From Firmicutes bacterium UBA5493 (GTDB lineage Bacteria > Bacillota > Limnochordia > Darwinibacteriales > Darwinibacteriaceae), in contig DIPH01000020.1 in the NCBI GenBank assembly GCA_002424045.1, positions 1-15,855 on the forward strand: 15,855 nt of DNA. Reading direction: 5' to 3'. The stretch's first letter is position 1, and every line of letters begins with the position of its first letter. Positions 5,751 to 14,449 of this stretch are shown one piece after another. A model generated the notes under the pieces. That model did not search any database. It had not been told where the DNA came from and saw nothing but the letters and a program-made list of their open reading frames with translations. A program made the position numbers and the translations under genes.

Positions 5751-7904
5751 ATGGATTATTTGAAGAACTTAAACCCTAATCAGAGATTAGCGGTGACGAC
5801 AGTCGAAGGACCTCTTTTGGTCATTGCAGGGGCAGGTAGTGGTAAGACCAGGGTGTTGACGATGCGCATTGCCCATCTCATTTGTGAGCACCAGGTGCCT
5901 CCCTATAGAATTGCTGCCGTCACCTTCACAAATAAAGCGGCCCAAGAAATGCGGGAACGCGTTGAAGATCTGATCGGATCTCGCAGCGCTGACGTTTTCA
6001 TGGGCACGTTCCACTCACTGTGTGTGCGCATCCTCCGCACCCAAGTAGCTAAGAGCGGTTACGAACCCAACTTTCAAATCTTCGATCAAACCGATCAACT
6101 TGCGGTGATTCGGGAGTGTCTCAAGGAGCTTAACCTTGATCCAAAACAGGTGGCGCCGAAGCAAATTTTGGGTAGCATTGGTAAGGCTAAGGATGAGCTG
6201 ATCACTCCTGAAGATTACCCTGTATCTGGTGGGGATTTTTGGGGACAAACGGTCTCAAGGGTATATGGAAAATACCAGGAGAAACTACAAAGGAGCAATG
6301 CCCTAGATTTTGATGACTTGATCATGGCTACGGTGCAAATGTTCCAGAAGCACCCCGATGTATTACGCAAGTATCAAGAGCGTTTTAGGTATATCTTAGT
6401 GGACGAGTATCAAGATACGAATATGGCCCAGTACATGCTTGTCCGCATGTTAGCCCAGGAAAGGGGTAATATCTGTGTGGTAGGTGATGAGGACCAGAGT
6501 ATTTACGCCTTCAGGGGTGCTGACATTCGTAACATTCTAGAGTTTGAAAAGGACTTCCCCGGCGCTGCAGTCGTCAAGTTAGAAGAGAACTACCGGTCTA
6601 CCAAAACTATTCTAGGAGCAGCCAATTCGGTAATCCAAAACAACACCGAGCGTAAAGAGAAGACGCTCTGGACGAATCGCGACCAAGGTGAGCCGGTTGT
6701 TTTTCATCAAGGCGAAAATGAACGGGACGAGGCACGCTTTGTCGCGGAGACAATTTACCGTCTGCGTGGCGAGGAGGGGCGCCCCTTTAAAGATTTTACC
6801 ATACTATATCGTACCCATGCCCTATCTCGGGTTTTTGAGGAAGAGTTTATGCGTAGGGGAGTTCCTTACCGTATTGTGGCAGGACTTCGCTTCTATGAGC
6901 GTAAGGAAATCAAAGATCTCTTAGCTTATTTGCGTCTGATTCAAAACCCCGACAATGACCTAGCATTTCTAAGGATTGTTAATGTGCCGAAGCGAGGCTT
7001 AGGCGATGCTACCCTAGGTAGGCTTGCTGCCTATGCGGAGCAGTTTGAGATCAGCCTCTTTGAAACCCTCTCATTTCTTGACGGCGTGGATGGTCTAAGT
7101 CCTAGGTTCAAGAACTCCCTAGAAGCTTTTAGAGTACTCATTGACGGGTTCCGCATGCAACTTGGGGATTTCACTTTGACAGAGCTTACAAAGTCCGTCT
7201 TAGAGCAGAGCGGCTATCTGAGGGAACTTGAATCTGCAGGTGATAGCGATGCCTTGGCGCGGATAGAAAACCTACAAGAGTTTCTATCTGTAACTAGTCA
7301 GTTTGAGACAGATGTGTCTCCCACTGACTTGGGTGCTTTATTGGAGCATGTGGCGTTGATTAACGAGGTGGATTCGTATGATGCCGCGGCTGATGCTGTG
7401 AATATGATGACACTACATGGTTCTAAGGGCTTAGAGTTTCCGGTTGTTTTCATTGTTGGGCTCGAAGAGGGTATCTTTCCCCACGCTCGATCATCCTTTG
7501 AAACAGAGCAACTTGAAGAAGAAAGGCGTCTGGCCTATGTGGGCATGACCAGGGCTCAAGATCGTCTTTTCTTGACCTGCAGTTGGCAGCGTACGCTCTA
7601 TGGAGCAACCAAGTTAAATGCGGTATCCACCTTTGTGGATGAGATCGCCGAAGAATTCCTGGCGAAGGTAGGCGTTTCTACCTCCGGCCCTAGTTTGAAG
7701 GGCATTATCCCCTCTAATAGGCCCAAGGTGACGCCTTCGAACTTAGTATACAAGGCAGGAGACAAGATTCGTCACAAGATGTGGGGTGACGGCATGGTGG
7801 TTTCAGCAACCCAGTCAGGTGGAGACCTGCAGCTGAGCATCGCCTTTCCCGATCAAGGCATCAAGACGGTGATCGCACACCTAGCACCTATAACAAAGAT
7901 TTAG
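5751..7904 (+). CDS. pcrA: ATP-dependent 3'-5' DNA helicase PcrA (UvrD/Rep family)
   Basis: This is a superfamily 1A helicase that unwinds DNA in nucleotide excision repair and rolling-circle replication, strips RecA from DNA, and helps resolve transcription-replication conflict. Its 717 residues are close to the usual length. All helicase motifs are visible: Walker A GAGSGKT (27-33), Walker B DEYQDTN (218-224), GDEDQSIYAFRG (245-256), LEENYRST, LHGSKGLEF (555-563) and AYVGMTRAQDR (595-605). A C-terminal Tudor-like segment from about 666 (VYKAGDKIRHKMWGDG) is the part that binds RNA polymerase in PcrA. ATG 5751 follows AAAGGAG (5738-5744). It starts a run of five closely spaced or overlapping genes. 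A TTGACA at 5717-5722 lacks a good -10 at standard spacing, so the promoter is not resolved. Confidence 0.97.
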   Translation: MDYLKNLNPNQRLAVTTVEGPLLVIAGAGSGKTRVLTMRIAHLICEHQVPPYRIAAVTFTNKAAQEMRERVEDLIGSRSADVFMGTFHSLCVRILRTQVAKSGYEPNFQIFDQTDQLAVIRECLKELNLDPKQVAPKQILGSIGKAKDELITPEDYPVSGGDFWGQTVSRVYGKYQEKLQRSNALDFDDLIMATVQMFQKHPDVLRKYQERFRYILVDEYQDTNMAQYMLVRMLAQERGNICVVGDEDQSIYAFRGADIRNILEFEKDFPGAAVVKLEENYRSTKTILGAANSVIQNNTERKEKTLWTNRDQGEPVVFHQGENERDEARFVAETIYRLRGEEGRPFKDFTILYRTHALSRVFEEEFMRRGVPYRIVAGLRFYERKEIKDLLAYLRLIQNPDNDLAFLRIVNVPKRGLGDATLGRLAAYAEQFEISLFETLSFLDGVDGLSPRFKNSLEAFRVLIDGFRMQLGDFTLTELTKSVLEQSGYLRELESAGDSDALARIENLQEFLSVTSQFETDVSPTDLGALLEHVALINEVDSYDAAADAVNMMTLHGSKGLEFPVVFIVGLEEGIFPHARSSFETEQLEEERRLAYVGMTRAQDRLFLTCSWQRTLYGATKLNAVSTFVDEIAEEFLAKVGVSTSGPSLKGIIPSNRPKVTPSNLVYKAGDKIRHKMWGDGMVVSATQSGGDLQLSIAFPDQGIKTVIAHLAPITKI

Positions 7905-7920
7905 CGGGGAGGACAATTCC

Positions 7921-9936
7921 ATGAACAACGCTCGGAAGAGAATTGAGGAACTACGCTCAGTCCTTAGACTACACAATTACAGGTACTATGTCTTAGATGA
8001 GCCAAGTATCTCCGATGAAGAGTATGACCGTTTAATGCGAGAACTAGAGGACTTGGAGGGCAGGTACCCCGAGCTTATCACCTCGGACTCACCTACCCAA
8101 AGGGTAGGTCACACACCCAGTGAAAAGTTTTCTCCAGTTAACCATAGCCAGCCACTCATGAGTCTTAGTAACGCATTTTCCGAAGAGGATCTCCTAGCCT
8201 TTCAGGATAGGGTGCAGAAGCAAGTTGCTGAACCTGTTAGCTATGTTTGTGAGCTTAAGATCGATGGACTTTCGGTCTCCTTGGATTACGAAGAAGGTGT
8301 TTTTGTTCGCGGCGCCACCCGGGGCGATGGTATGATCGGTGAAGACGTGACCTTGAATTTGCGTACCATTCGTTCTCTTCCCTTGCGATTGAATGAGCCC
8401 GTTTCCATCAATGTTCGGGGTGAGGTCTTTATTAGCCGCAGGGATTTTGAGATTTTCAATGAAGAACGAAAGCGCCTGGGAGAGAGTCTTTTTGCCAATC
8501 CGCGGAATGCTGCGGCGGGCTCATTGCGGCAACTTGATCCCAAGGCGACGGCACTAAGGCCGCTTGATATCTTTCTCTTCGGTATGGGAATGCATACTGG
8601 CCTTGCCATTCACACCCAGGGTGCGGCTTTGGAGTATTTACACCGCCTTGGTTTACGGACCAATCCCCACTCTAAAGTGTGTGGCGACTTCTCGGAAGTG
8701 TTGGATTTTGTGCGCCTCTGGCAGGAAAAAGATCAGCGAAAAAGTCTGCCCTATGATATTGATGGAGTTGTCGTAAAGGTCAACGAACTGCCCGCCCAGA
8801 GAGACTTAGGAACGACGGCCCGTAGTCCTAGGTGGGCTATTGCCTACAAATTCCCGGCCGAACAGGTGATAACGAAGGTTTTGAAGATTGGGGTGCAGGT
8901 GGGACGCACCGGGGCATTGACTCCCCTAGCTGAGCTCGAACCTACTTTAGTCGCGGGGTCCACGGTGAGTAGAGCGACGTTGCATAACGAAGACATTGTG
9001 AGCGAAAGGGACATCCGCATAGGAGACTATGTGGTCCTGCAAAAGGCGGGGGATGTAATTCCCGAAATCGTGCGTTCCTTGCCAGAGAGGCGTGATGGCA
9101 GCGAGTTGCCCTTTCAAATGCCAACGGATTGCCCAGCTTGCGGCAGTCAAGTTGTGAGGATGCCCGGGGAGGCGGTGACGCGCTGTGTGAATGGACGGTG
9201 TCCTGCGCAGCGTGTAGAAAAGCTAATCCATTTTGCCTCCAAGGGAGCTATGGATATTGAGGGATTGGGCCCTGCTAACGTCATGCAGCTAGTGGAAGCT
9301 GGTCTGGTTGAGAGCCCGGTGGACTTTTATAGGTTGGCGAAAGAGGATCTTTTGAGCCTGGAACGTTTTGGCGAAAAGTCAGCAGACAATCTGTTAGCAG
9401 CCATTGCCCAAAGTAAAGAGCAGCCCCTTGCTCGACTCCTATTTGGCCTAGGTATTCGTCTCGTCGGTGCGGAAGTAGCGAGGGAGGTGGCCGCTTCGAC
9501 CGGGAGCTTCCATGACTTGATCAAACTTAGCAAGGAAGAGCTCTTAAAGATTCCTGCTGTGGGGGATAAGATAGCCCAGTCCATACTGGACTATTTTGCG
9601 GATCATGAGAATCAGAAATTGGTGGAAGATCTCCTAGCCCACGGATTGCTTGCCCCAACGACCAACGAAGAAACCGGCGAACAGGAACGGGTGCTCGAAG
9701 GCCTAACCTTCGTGGTCACTGGTCGCTTAGAAGGGTTTACCCGGTCTGCTATCGAAGATTTCCTACGTACACTCGGCGCTAGTGTTACCTCAAGTGTTAG
9801 CAAACAGACTAGTTTCTTAGTGGCGGGACCTGGTGGTGGATCCAAACTCACCAAAGCTAACGAACTGGGAGTCCCCGTTCTCTCGGAGACAGACCTTAAG
9901 GAATTCTTGGCAGAAAGAGGTGTTCGACTTGATTGA
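7921..9936 (+). CDS. ligA: NAD-dependent DNA ligase LigA
   Basis: This is the essential replicative and repair ligase. It uses NAD+ to adenylate itself and seals nicks. The 671-residue product has the full domain order: the NAD-binding Ia domain (HNYRYYVLDEPSISDEEYD), the adenylation domain with active-site lysine 113 in ELKIDGLSVSL, and an OB fold. These are followed by a four-cysteine zinc finger (C404, C407, C422, C427), helix-hairpin-helix repeats (about 430-570) and a C-terminal BRCT domain (about 592-668, FVVTGRLEGFTR). ATG 7921 has GGGGAGG at 7906-7912, and the gene starts 16 nt after pcrA. Its last 8 bases overlap the start of gatC. The pcrA-ligA pairing is widely conserved in Bacillota. 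Confidence 0.98.
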   Translation: MNNARKRIEELRSVLRLHNYRYYVLDEPSISDEEYDRLMRELEDLEGRYPELITSDSPTQRVGHTPSEKFSPVNHSQPLMSLSNAFSEEDLLAFQDRVQKQVAEPVSYVCELKIDGLSVSLDYEEGVFVRGATRGDGMIGEDVTLNLRTIRSLPLRLNEPVSINVRGEVFISRRDFEIFNEERKRLGESLFANPRNAAAGSLRQLDPKATALRPLDIFLFGMGMHTGLAIHTQGAALEYLHRLGLRTNPHSKVCGDFSEVLDFVRLWQEKDQRKSLPYDIDGVVVKVNELPAQRDLGTTARSPRWAIAYKFPAEQVITKVLKIGVQVGRTGALTPLAELEPTLVAGSTVSRATLHNEDIVSERDIRIGDYVVLQKAGDVIPEIVRSLPERRDGSELPFQMPTDCPACGSQVVRMPGEAVTRCVNGRCPAQRVEKLIHFASKGAMDIEGLGPANVMQLVEAGLVESPVDFYRLAKEDLLSLERFGEKSADNLLAAIAQSKEQPLARLLFGLGIRLVGAEVAREVAASTGSFHDLIKLSKEELLKIPAVGDKIAQSILDYFADHENQKLVEDLLAHGLLAPTTNEETGEQERVLEGLTFVVTGRLEGFTRSAIEDFLRTLGASVTSSVSKQTSFLVAGPGGGSKLTKANELGVPVLSETDLKEFLAERGVRLD

Positions 9937-10222
9937 TCGCCGCGAAGTAATTCGTATGGCAAGACTTGCTCGTCTAGAGCTCAGCGAAATGGAAATCGAT
10001 CAATATCAAAAGGATTTGACGAGTTTTCTAACCTCGGGCAAAAAGTTGCAACAGGTGGACGTCTCTCGTGTTGAAGGGACGAGTCATGCAGTCTCTGTGG
10101 CGCATGAATTGCGCAAGGACGAAGTGGGGAAGAGTCTACCCCAGGAGGCCGTTCTTTTAGGGGGTCCTCAGGTCCAGGATGGCTTCTTTCGAGTTCCTCG
10201 TATTGTGGAGGCGCAGGAATGA
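9929..10222 (+). CDS. gatC: Asp/Glu-tRNA(Asn/Gln) amidotransferase subunit C
   Basis: GatC is the small belt-like subunit that stabilises the GatA-GatB complex in tRNA-dependent transamidation. The TTG start at 9929 gives 97 residues beginning MIDRREVIRMARLARLELSE, matching the family N-terminus; AAGAGG (9915-9920) lies 8 nt upstream. An in-frame GTG at 9920 is possible but would overlap the ribosome site. The C-terminal half (LRKDEVGKSL, GFFRVPRIVE) is typical, including the segment that binds GatA and GatB. It overlaps the end of ligA by 8 bases and gatA by 4 (ATGA), implying translational coupling. Confidence 0.95.
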   Translation: MIDRREVIRMARLARLELSEMEIDQYQKDLTSFLTSGKKLQQVDVSRVEGTSHAVSVAHELRKDEVGKSLPQEAVLLGGPQVQDGFFRVPRIVEAQE

Positions 10223-11658
10223 AAAAACTAGCCCATTTATTAGAAACCAGGCAGGTCTCAAGCAAAGAGATCGTTGAGCATTATTTAGGAGAAATTACTA
10301 GGCAAGAGCCAACTCTCAATGCTTTTATCACTGTTGATGGAGACGAGGCACTTCGCCAAGCCGAAGCGTCCGATAAACGTCGGGCCGAACATAGGCCTTT
10401 GTCTCTCTGGGACGGTATACCCATTGCCATCAAAGATAATATTTCTACCCAGGGTCTGAAGACCACCTGTGCCTCCCGTTTCCTGGCCAACTATCGCCCT
10501 CTTTTTGACGCCACCGTTGTAAGCTCTTTGAAGAATGCCGGTTTACCCATTATTGGGAAGACAAATCTTGATGAATTTGCCATGGGCTCCTCAACGGAGT
10601 ATTCAGCCTACGGTGTCACCCGTAACCCCCACGATCAGGCGAGAGTATCAGGAGGCTCGAGTGGAGGATCTGCCGCGGCGGTGGCAGCAGGTGAAATCCC
10701 CTGGTCACTTGGGACGGACACGGGAGGCTCCATTAGGCAGCCTGCCTCGTTCTGCGGTGTGGTGGGGCTCAAGCCGACCTATGGTTGGGTTTCCCGCTAT
10801 GGAGTGGTGGCCTTGGCACCTTCCCTCGATCAGGTCGGACCTTTGGCCACTACGGTGGAAGATGCAGCTACTCTGTTTTCGCTTCTGGCAGGTCCCGATC
10901 CCAAGGACGCTACCTCTGCAGCTGCCCGAGTTTTTGAGGTGCCCACGTGGGATGGGGAGTTTATAAAGGGATTGAAGATTGGTGTTCCTGAAGAGTTTTT
11001 CAGCAAGGGACTCCACCCCGAAGTAGAGCAGGCTGTAAGGAAAGGTCTTGGAGCCCTTGAAGAGCAAGGAGCCATCTTGATACCCATTTCGCTATCAACC
11101 AATGACTACGCCATTGATACCTATTTGACTTTGGTAACCGCTGAAGCCAGCTCGAGTTTGGCCCGTTATGATGGGGTGCGCTATGGAGAGCGTGCTCTGG
11201 CCCTGGATTCTAATACCATGTTTGCCAAGAGCCGGGCCGAGGGCTTTGGGCCTGAAGTGAAGCGCCGCATTATGCTGGGGACCTATGTCTTAAGTGCAAG
11301 CCATTACGAGGCCTATTATGAACAGGCCCAACGGGTACGCACTTTGATCAAGCAGGATGTACTCGAGGCCTTCAAACAGGTAGATGTGATCATTACCCCC
11401 ACAACTCCCACAGCGGCTTTTAGAATTGGAGCTAAGCAGAGTCCTTTGGAGATGTATCTTTCGGATTTATTTACCGCCATGGCTAACCTTAGTGGGATTC
11501 CGGCCCTTAGCGTCCCCTGCGGCAAAGACTCCAGGGGTTTACCGCTGGGCATGCAAGTCATGGGCAATCATTTTAGTGAGTCTTTACTGTTTAGGCTTGG
11601 TCATTTCGTGGAGAAAACAGTTGGCATAGAGGGGGGTGCTGTAGGTGACAAGCTATGA
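10219..11658 (+). CDS. gatA: Asp/Glu-tRNA(Asn/Gln) amidotransferase subunit A
   Basis: GatA is the amidase subunit that releases ammonia from glutamine and channels it to GatB. The 479-residue product belongs to the amidase-signature family. The Ser-cisSer-Lys triad is visible as K72 (IAIKDNI), S147 in SGGSSGGSAAAVAAG and nucleophile S171 in GTDTGGSIRQPA. The conserved FCGVVGLKPTYG, RYGVVALAPSLDQVGP and C-terminal NLSGIPALSVPCG blocks are also present. ATG 10219 has GGAGG at 10207-10211 and overlaps the gatC stop by 4 bases; the 3' end overlaps gatB by 14 bases. The full gatCAB set suggests that the organism makes Gln-tRNA and/or Asn-tRNA by the indirect route. Confidence 0.98.
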   Translation: MKKLAHLLETRQVSSKEIVEHYLGEITRQEPTLNAFITVDGDEALRQAEASDKRRAEHRPLSLWDGIPIAIKDNISTQGLKTTCASRFLANYRPLFDATVVSSLKNAGLPIIGKTNLDEFAMGSSTEYSAYGVTRNPHDQARVSGGSSGGSAAAVAAGEIPWSLGTDTGGSIRQPASFCGVVGLKPTYGWVSRYGVVALAPSLDQVGPLATTVEDAATLFSLLAGPDPKDATSAAARVFEVPTWDGEFIKGLKIGVPEEFFSKGLHPEVEQAVRKGLGALEEQGAILIPISLSTNDYAIDTYLTLVTAEASSSLARYDGVRYGERALALDSNTMFAKSRAEGFGPEVKRRIMLGTYVLSASHYEAYYEQAQRVRTLIKQDVLEAFKQVDVIITPTTPTAAFRIGAKQSPLEMYLSDLFTAMANLSGIPALSVPCGKDSRGLPLGMQVMGNHFSESLLFRLGHFVEKTVGIEGGAVGDKL

Positions 11659-13072
11659 TACGGTTATCGGCCTGGAAATACATGTAGCCTTGCTGACCCA
11701 AAGCAAGTTCTTGTGTAGCTGTAGCGCGTCCTTCGGGGCTCCGCCAAATAGTCAGTGTTGTCCTATTTGTCTGGGATTACCAGGTGCATTGCCCTTGATC
11801 AACGAGAAGGCGGTTGAATACGCGACGAAAGCCGGGCTAGCACTAAATTGCCAGATCAACCATTTCAGCCGCTTTGATCGCAAAAACTACTTTTATCCCG
11901 ATCTGCCCAAAGCGTATCAGATCACACAGGATGCATTCCCGCTCTGTACCAAGGGATTTTTAGAGTATTATGTTGATGATAGGCTCGTGCAGACAGAGAT
12001 TACCCGCATTCATCTGGAAGAAGAAGCAGGCAAGCTCATTCACAGCGGAGCGAGCATTGTCGATTCGGAGTACTCATTGGTGGATTACAATCGGGCCGGT
12101 ATTCCCTTGATTGAGATCGTAACCGCTCCAGATATTCACCATCCCAGACAGGCTCGTCTATTCCTGGAGCAACTACGATTACTGATGAGTTACATCGGGG
12201 TTTCCGACACGAAAATGGAAGAGGGGTCCCTGAGGTGTGATGCTAATATATCTTTGAAACCAAATGGTAGTAGTGTTTTAGGCACAAAGGTAGAGATCAA
12301 GAACCTTAATTCCTTTAGGGCCCTGGAGCGGGCATTAGAGTATGAGGAAATGAGGCAGAGTCAGGTTCTATACCGAGGCGGGACTATCCGGCAGGAGAGT
12401 CGTACCTGGGATGATCGCGCTGGGAAGACCATGTCTATGCGATCAAAGGGTGACGCGCCTGATTACCGCATCTTTCCAGAGCCAGATGTTCCCCCCCTAT
12501 ACTTGGATCCAGTCTGGGTTGAATTGATTCGGGCCACCATCCCGGAGTTGCCTCTCGAACGTCTTAGACGACTGGAAGGCCAGTACGGTTTATCTCGTTA
12601 TGAAGCAACATTCTTAGTCAATTATCCCGACTTTGGGGAGCTCTTCTTTGCCCTGGTCAGCCAGCACTTTGGGTATAAGTCCATTGTGAACTTTCTCATG
12701 GGTGATTACGCCCGCCTGGCAAGGGAAAAAGGGCATTTGAATCCAAAGCGTATTGCAGGGTTGCTCAAGATCGTTGATGAGGGAGTGATCAGTCAGACGC
12801 AGGGCAAAGGGGTCTTAGACGACTTGTTTTCATCGGATCTATCGGCCCGGGAAATCGTGGAAGAAAAGGGCCTTGAAGTGGTGGGCGATCCCGGAAGACT
12901 CCGACCGATTGCCCGTGAAGTATTGGCTGCAAATCGCGAACTCGTGAGTCGTTTTCAAAATGGAGAAACCAAGCTGTTTGGATTTTTTGTGGGCCAGGTC
13001 ATGCGTGTTACCCAAGGCAAGGCGGACCCTGGAGTAGTTAACGAACTCCTCCGGGACGAGCTGGGGAAATAA
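11645..13072 (+). CDS. gatB: Asp/Glu-tRNA(Asn/Gln) amidotransferase subunit B
   Basis: GatB binds misacylated tRNA, phosphorylates the Glu or Asp side chain with ATP and completes amidation with ammonia from GatA. The 475-residue product has the GatB catalytic cradle with GLEIH (9-13) and a cysteine cluster (C24, C26, C39, C42), the latter fitting the known zinc site. It also has GAPPNSQCCPICLGLPGALP, FDRKNYFYPDLPKAYQI, YNRAGIPLIEIV, and EEGSLRCDANIS followed by VEIKNLNSF. The C-terminal tRNA-binding YqeY-like tail ends in GKADPGVVNELLRDEL. The GTG start at 11645 is supported by GAGGGGGG (11629-11636) 8 nt upstream and lies inside the end of gatA. Short inverted repeats follow the stop (13071-13090 and 13094-13107), but no convincing terminator. 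Confidence 0.98.
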   Translation: MTSYDTVIGLEIHVALLTQSKFLCSCSASFGAPPNSQCCPICLGLPGALPLINEKAVEYATKAGLALNCQINHFSRFDRKNYFYPDLPKAYQITQDAFPLCTKGFLEYYVDDRLVQTEITRIHLEEEAGKLIHSGASIVDSEYSLVDYNRAGIPLIEIVTAPDIHHPRQARLFLEQLRLLMSYIGVSDTKMEEGSLRCDANISLKPNGSSVLGTKVEIKNLNSFRALERALEYEEMRQSQVLYRGGTIRQESRTWDDRAGKTMSMRSKGDAPDYRIFPEPDVPPLYLDPVWVELIRATIPELPLERLRRLEGQYGLSRYEATFLVNYPDFGELFFALVSQHFGYKSIVNFLMGDYARLAREKGHLNPKRIAGLLKIVDEGVISQTQGKGVLDDLFSSDLSAREIVEEKGLEVVGDPGRLRPIAREVLAANRELVSRFQNGETKLFGFFVGQVMRVTQGKADPGVVNELLRDELGK

Positions 13073-13138
13073 TCCTATAGTAGCAGGATTCTCCCCTAGG
13101 TTTAGGGAATTAAGGCGTAGAAGGGCAGGAGTCACGAA

Positions 13139-13957
13139 ATGGAAAATGTCATGTTTTTCTTTGCTAACCTCCCCGTCTATTCCTATGGCTTCATGTTAGG
13201 GTTGGGGCTTTTAATTGGGTCCGTATTAGCGCAGCGGGAAGGGAAGCGCAAGGGCATCGGGCAAGAAACGGTCTTCGCTTTTATTTTGAAGGCAGCCTTA
13301 GTTTTTGTTCTGGCGGGACGTGTTGGCTGCGTGTACCAAGTGTATGGCTGGCGGACCTTGATTTACCCGTGGACCTTGTTTGCCAACATGCAATTGGATG
13401 AATACACAGGCCTCATAGGTACTGGCGTTTACACCGTATACTACCTTGTCCGTCATGCACAGAATCCTGCCGCTTTTTTGGACGCCCTGGTTCCTTCTGT
13501 TACGCTGATGCAATCGTTAGGATATCTAGGATCGAGCATTCTCGGGAGCGAGACTATCAGTGCCTGGGGCGTCGATTTGGGTGAATTTATTCTGCACCCC
13601 CTACCCTTGTACTCGGCGTTGGCGTACTATCTCATTTTTTCTTTTTTATGGCGGATGAGGCGCAACTTGCGCTATGATGGCCAGCTGTTTTTGGGATATT
13701 TGGCCCTAACCGCTCTGGCGCAACGTCTTTTGATGAATTTCCGTGAAGTTTTTGGGGAATCCACGAATCCCTGGTTGTATACAACTGCTTTCGTTTTGTT
13801 TGGATCTGCTTGGTTTTACTTGCATCTGCGAACACCTTTCACTGATTCTCGGCGACGCTTAAACTTGAATAACTGGCGTTCATGGTTGCTTTATCTTGCT
13901 TCGGTTTTGGGAGTAGGTCTCATCATGGCTCGGTTTTTTTATTGGCGGTTTAGTTAA
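13139..13957 (+). CDS. Lgt-like integral membrane protein, probable non-catalytic paralogue
   Basis: This is a 272-residue polytopic membrane protein with about seven hydrophobic segments (near 13-31, 43-60, 73-84, 91-104, 155-172, 182-198 and 210-229, with another at 248-267). It resembles prolipoprotein diacylglyceryl transferase (Lgt) in layout. It has YSYGFMLGLGLLIGSVLA at the start, AGRVG at 59-63, an HPLPLYSA block (153-160) like the family's HPSQLYEA, and QRLLMNFREV (195-204) like its FR-E-FRE segment. Key Lgt positions are missing: the GGMSFHGG block with the essential histidine reads LDEYTGLIG (86-94), and the GRxxNFxNGE signature with the essential arginine reads GYLGSSILGSE (128-138). 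Lipid transfer activity is therefore unlikely by sequence. It starts 66 nt after gatB with CAGGAG (13126-13131) and lies 14 nt before fur, suggesting co-transcription with fur. Function unknown. Confidence 0.7.
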   Translation: MENVMFFFANLPVYSYGFMLGLGLLIGSVLAQREGKRKGIGQETVFAFILKAALVFVLAGRVGCVYQVYGWRTLIYPWTLFANMQLDEYTGLIGTGVYTVYYLVRHAQNPAAFLDALVPSVTLMQSLGYLGSSILGSETISAWGVDLGEFILHPLPLYSALAYYLIFSFLWRMRRNLRYDGQLFLGYLALTALAQRLLMNFREVFGESTNPWLYTTAFVLFGSAWFYLHLRTPFTDSRRRLNLNNWRSWLLYLASVLGVGLIMARFFYWRFS

Positions 13958-13971
13958 CAGGGGGTGGCGGC

Positions 13972-14418
13972 ATGTTGAAAGATTGGGTACGCACCCGGCT
14001 CGAAGAGGACTCTCATCGGCTTACGCCACAAAGGGAAGCGGTGGTGGATGTACTAATTGCCAATGCAGATGATCATCTGTCAGCCGAAGAGGTCTACATG
14101 CACACCAAGAAGCTTCATGGGGAAATCGGTTTGGCTACCGTTTACCGCAATCTTGAGCTTTTGGAGAAGCTTGGGATCATTCATCGCTTTGACTATGGCG
14201 ATGGTCAGAATCGCTATGAGATCAAGCTGGGAGATGAAGAAGAACACTATCACCATCATTTGATCTGCCGAGGATGTGGTACTATTGGGGAGTTTCACAG
14301 CGATCTTTTGGAGAGTATAGAACGGCGGATTGCCGAGGAAACCGGTTTTGAAGTAACCGATCATTGCCTTAGGTTTTTTGGTCTATGTTCCAAATGCCGT
14401 GGGAAGGACGGTGCTTGA
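13972..14418 (+). CDS. fur: Fur-family metal-responsive repressor, most like Fur
   Basis: This is a dimeric cytoplasmic repressor of iron-uptake genes that uses Fe(II) as corepressor. The 148-residue product has a winged-helix DNA-binding half (RLTPQREAVVDVL at 16-28, HLSAEEVY at 35-42, GLATVYRNLELL at 53-64, GQNRYE at 78-83). The C-terminal half holds metal-binding histidines 92 and 94-96, CxxC pairs at C99/C102 and C139/C142 and the HCLRFFGLC block. The pattern aligns better with Bacillus Fur than with PerR or Zur by eye, but the metal cannot be proved. ATG 13972 follows a GGGGTGG site (13961-13967) with a short 4-nt spacing. It is 14 nt downstream of the Lgt-like gene. Its stop codon lies within the -35 box of the valS promoter. 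No Fur box was identified. Confidence 0.9.
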   Translation: MLKDWVRTRLEEDSHRLTPQREAVVDVLIANADDHLSAEEVYMHTKKLHGEIGLATVYRNLELLEKLGIIHRFDYGDGQNRYEIKLGDEEEHYHHHLICRGCGTIGEFHSDLLESIERRIAEETGFEVTDHCLRFFGLCSKCRGKDGA

Positions 14419-14443
14419 CAAGGACCAAACTGCGGTGTATTAT
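14415..14443 (+). promoter_or_regulatory. Sigma-A-type promoter of the valS leader
   Basis: A perfect -35 TTGACA (14415-14420), 17-nt spacer and TATTAT (14438-14443) form a near-consensus promoter. The -35 box includes the TGA stop codon of fur. Transcription would start near 14450, just before the T-box stem I. Confidence 0.85.
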
Positions 14444-14449
14444 GGGTTT

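Noticed and set aside
13071..13107. Two short hairpins after gatB (AATCCT/AGGATT and CCCTA/TAGGG) as a terminator
   Set aside because: The stems are only 5-6 bp and no T-tract follows, so termination is not supported; transcription may continue into the Lgt-like gene.
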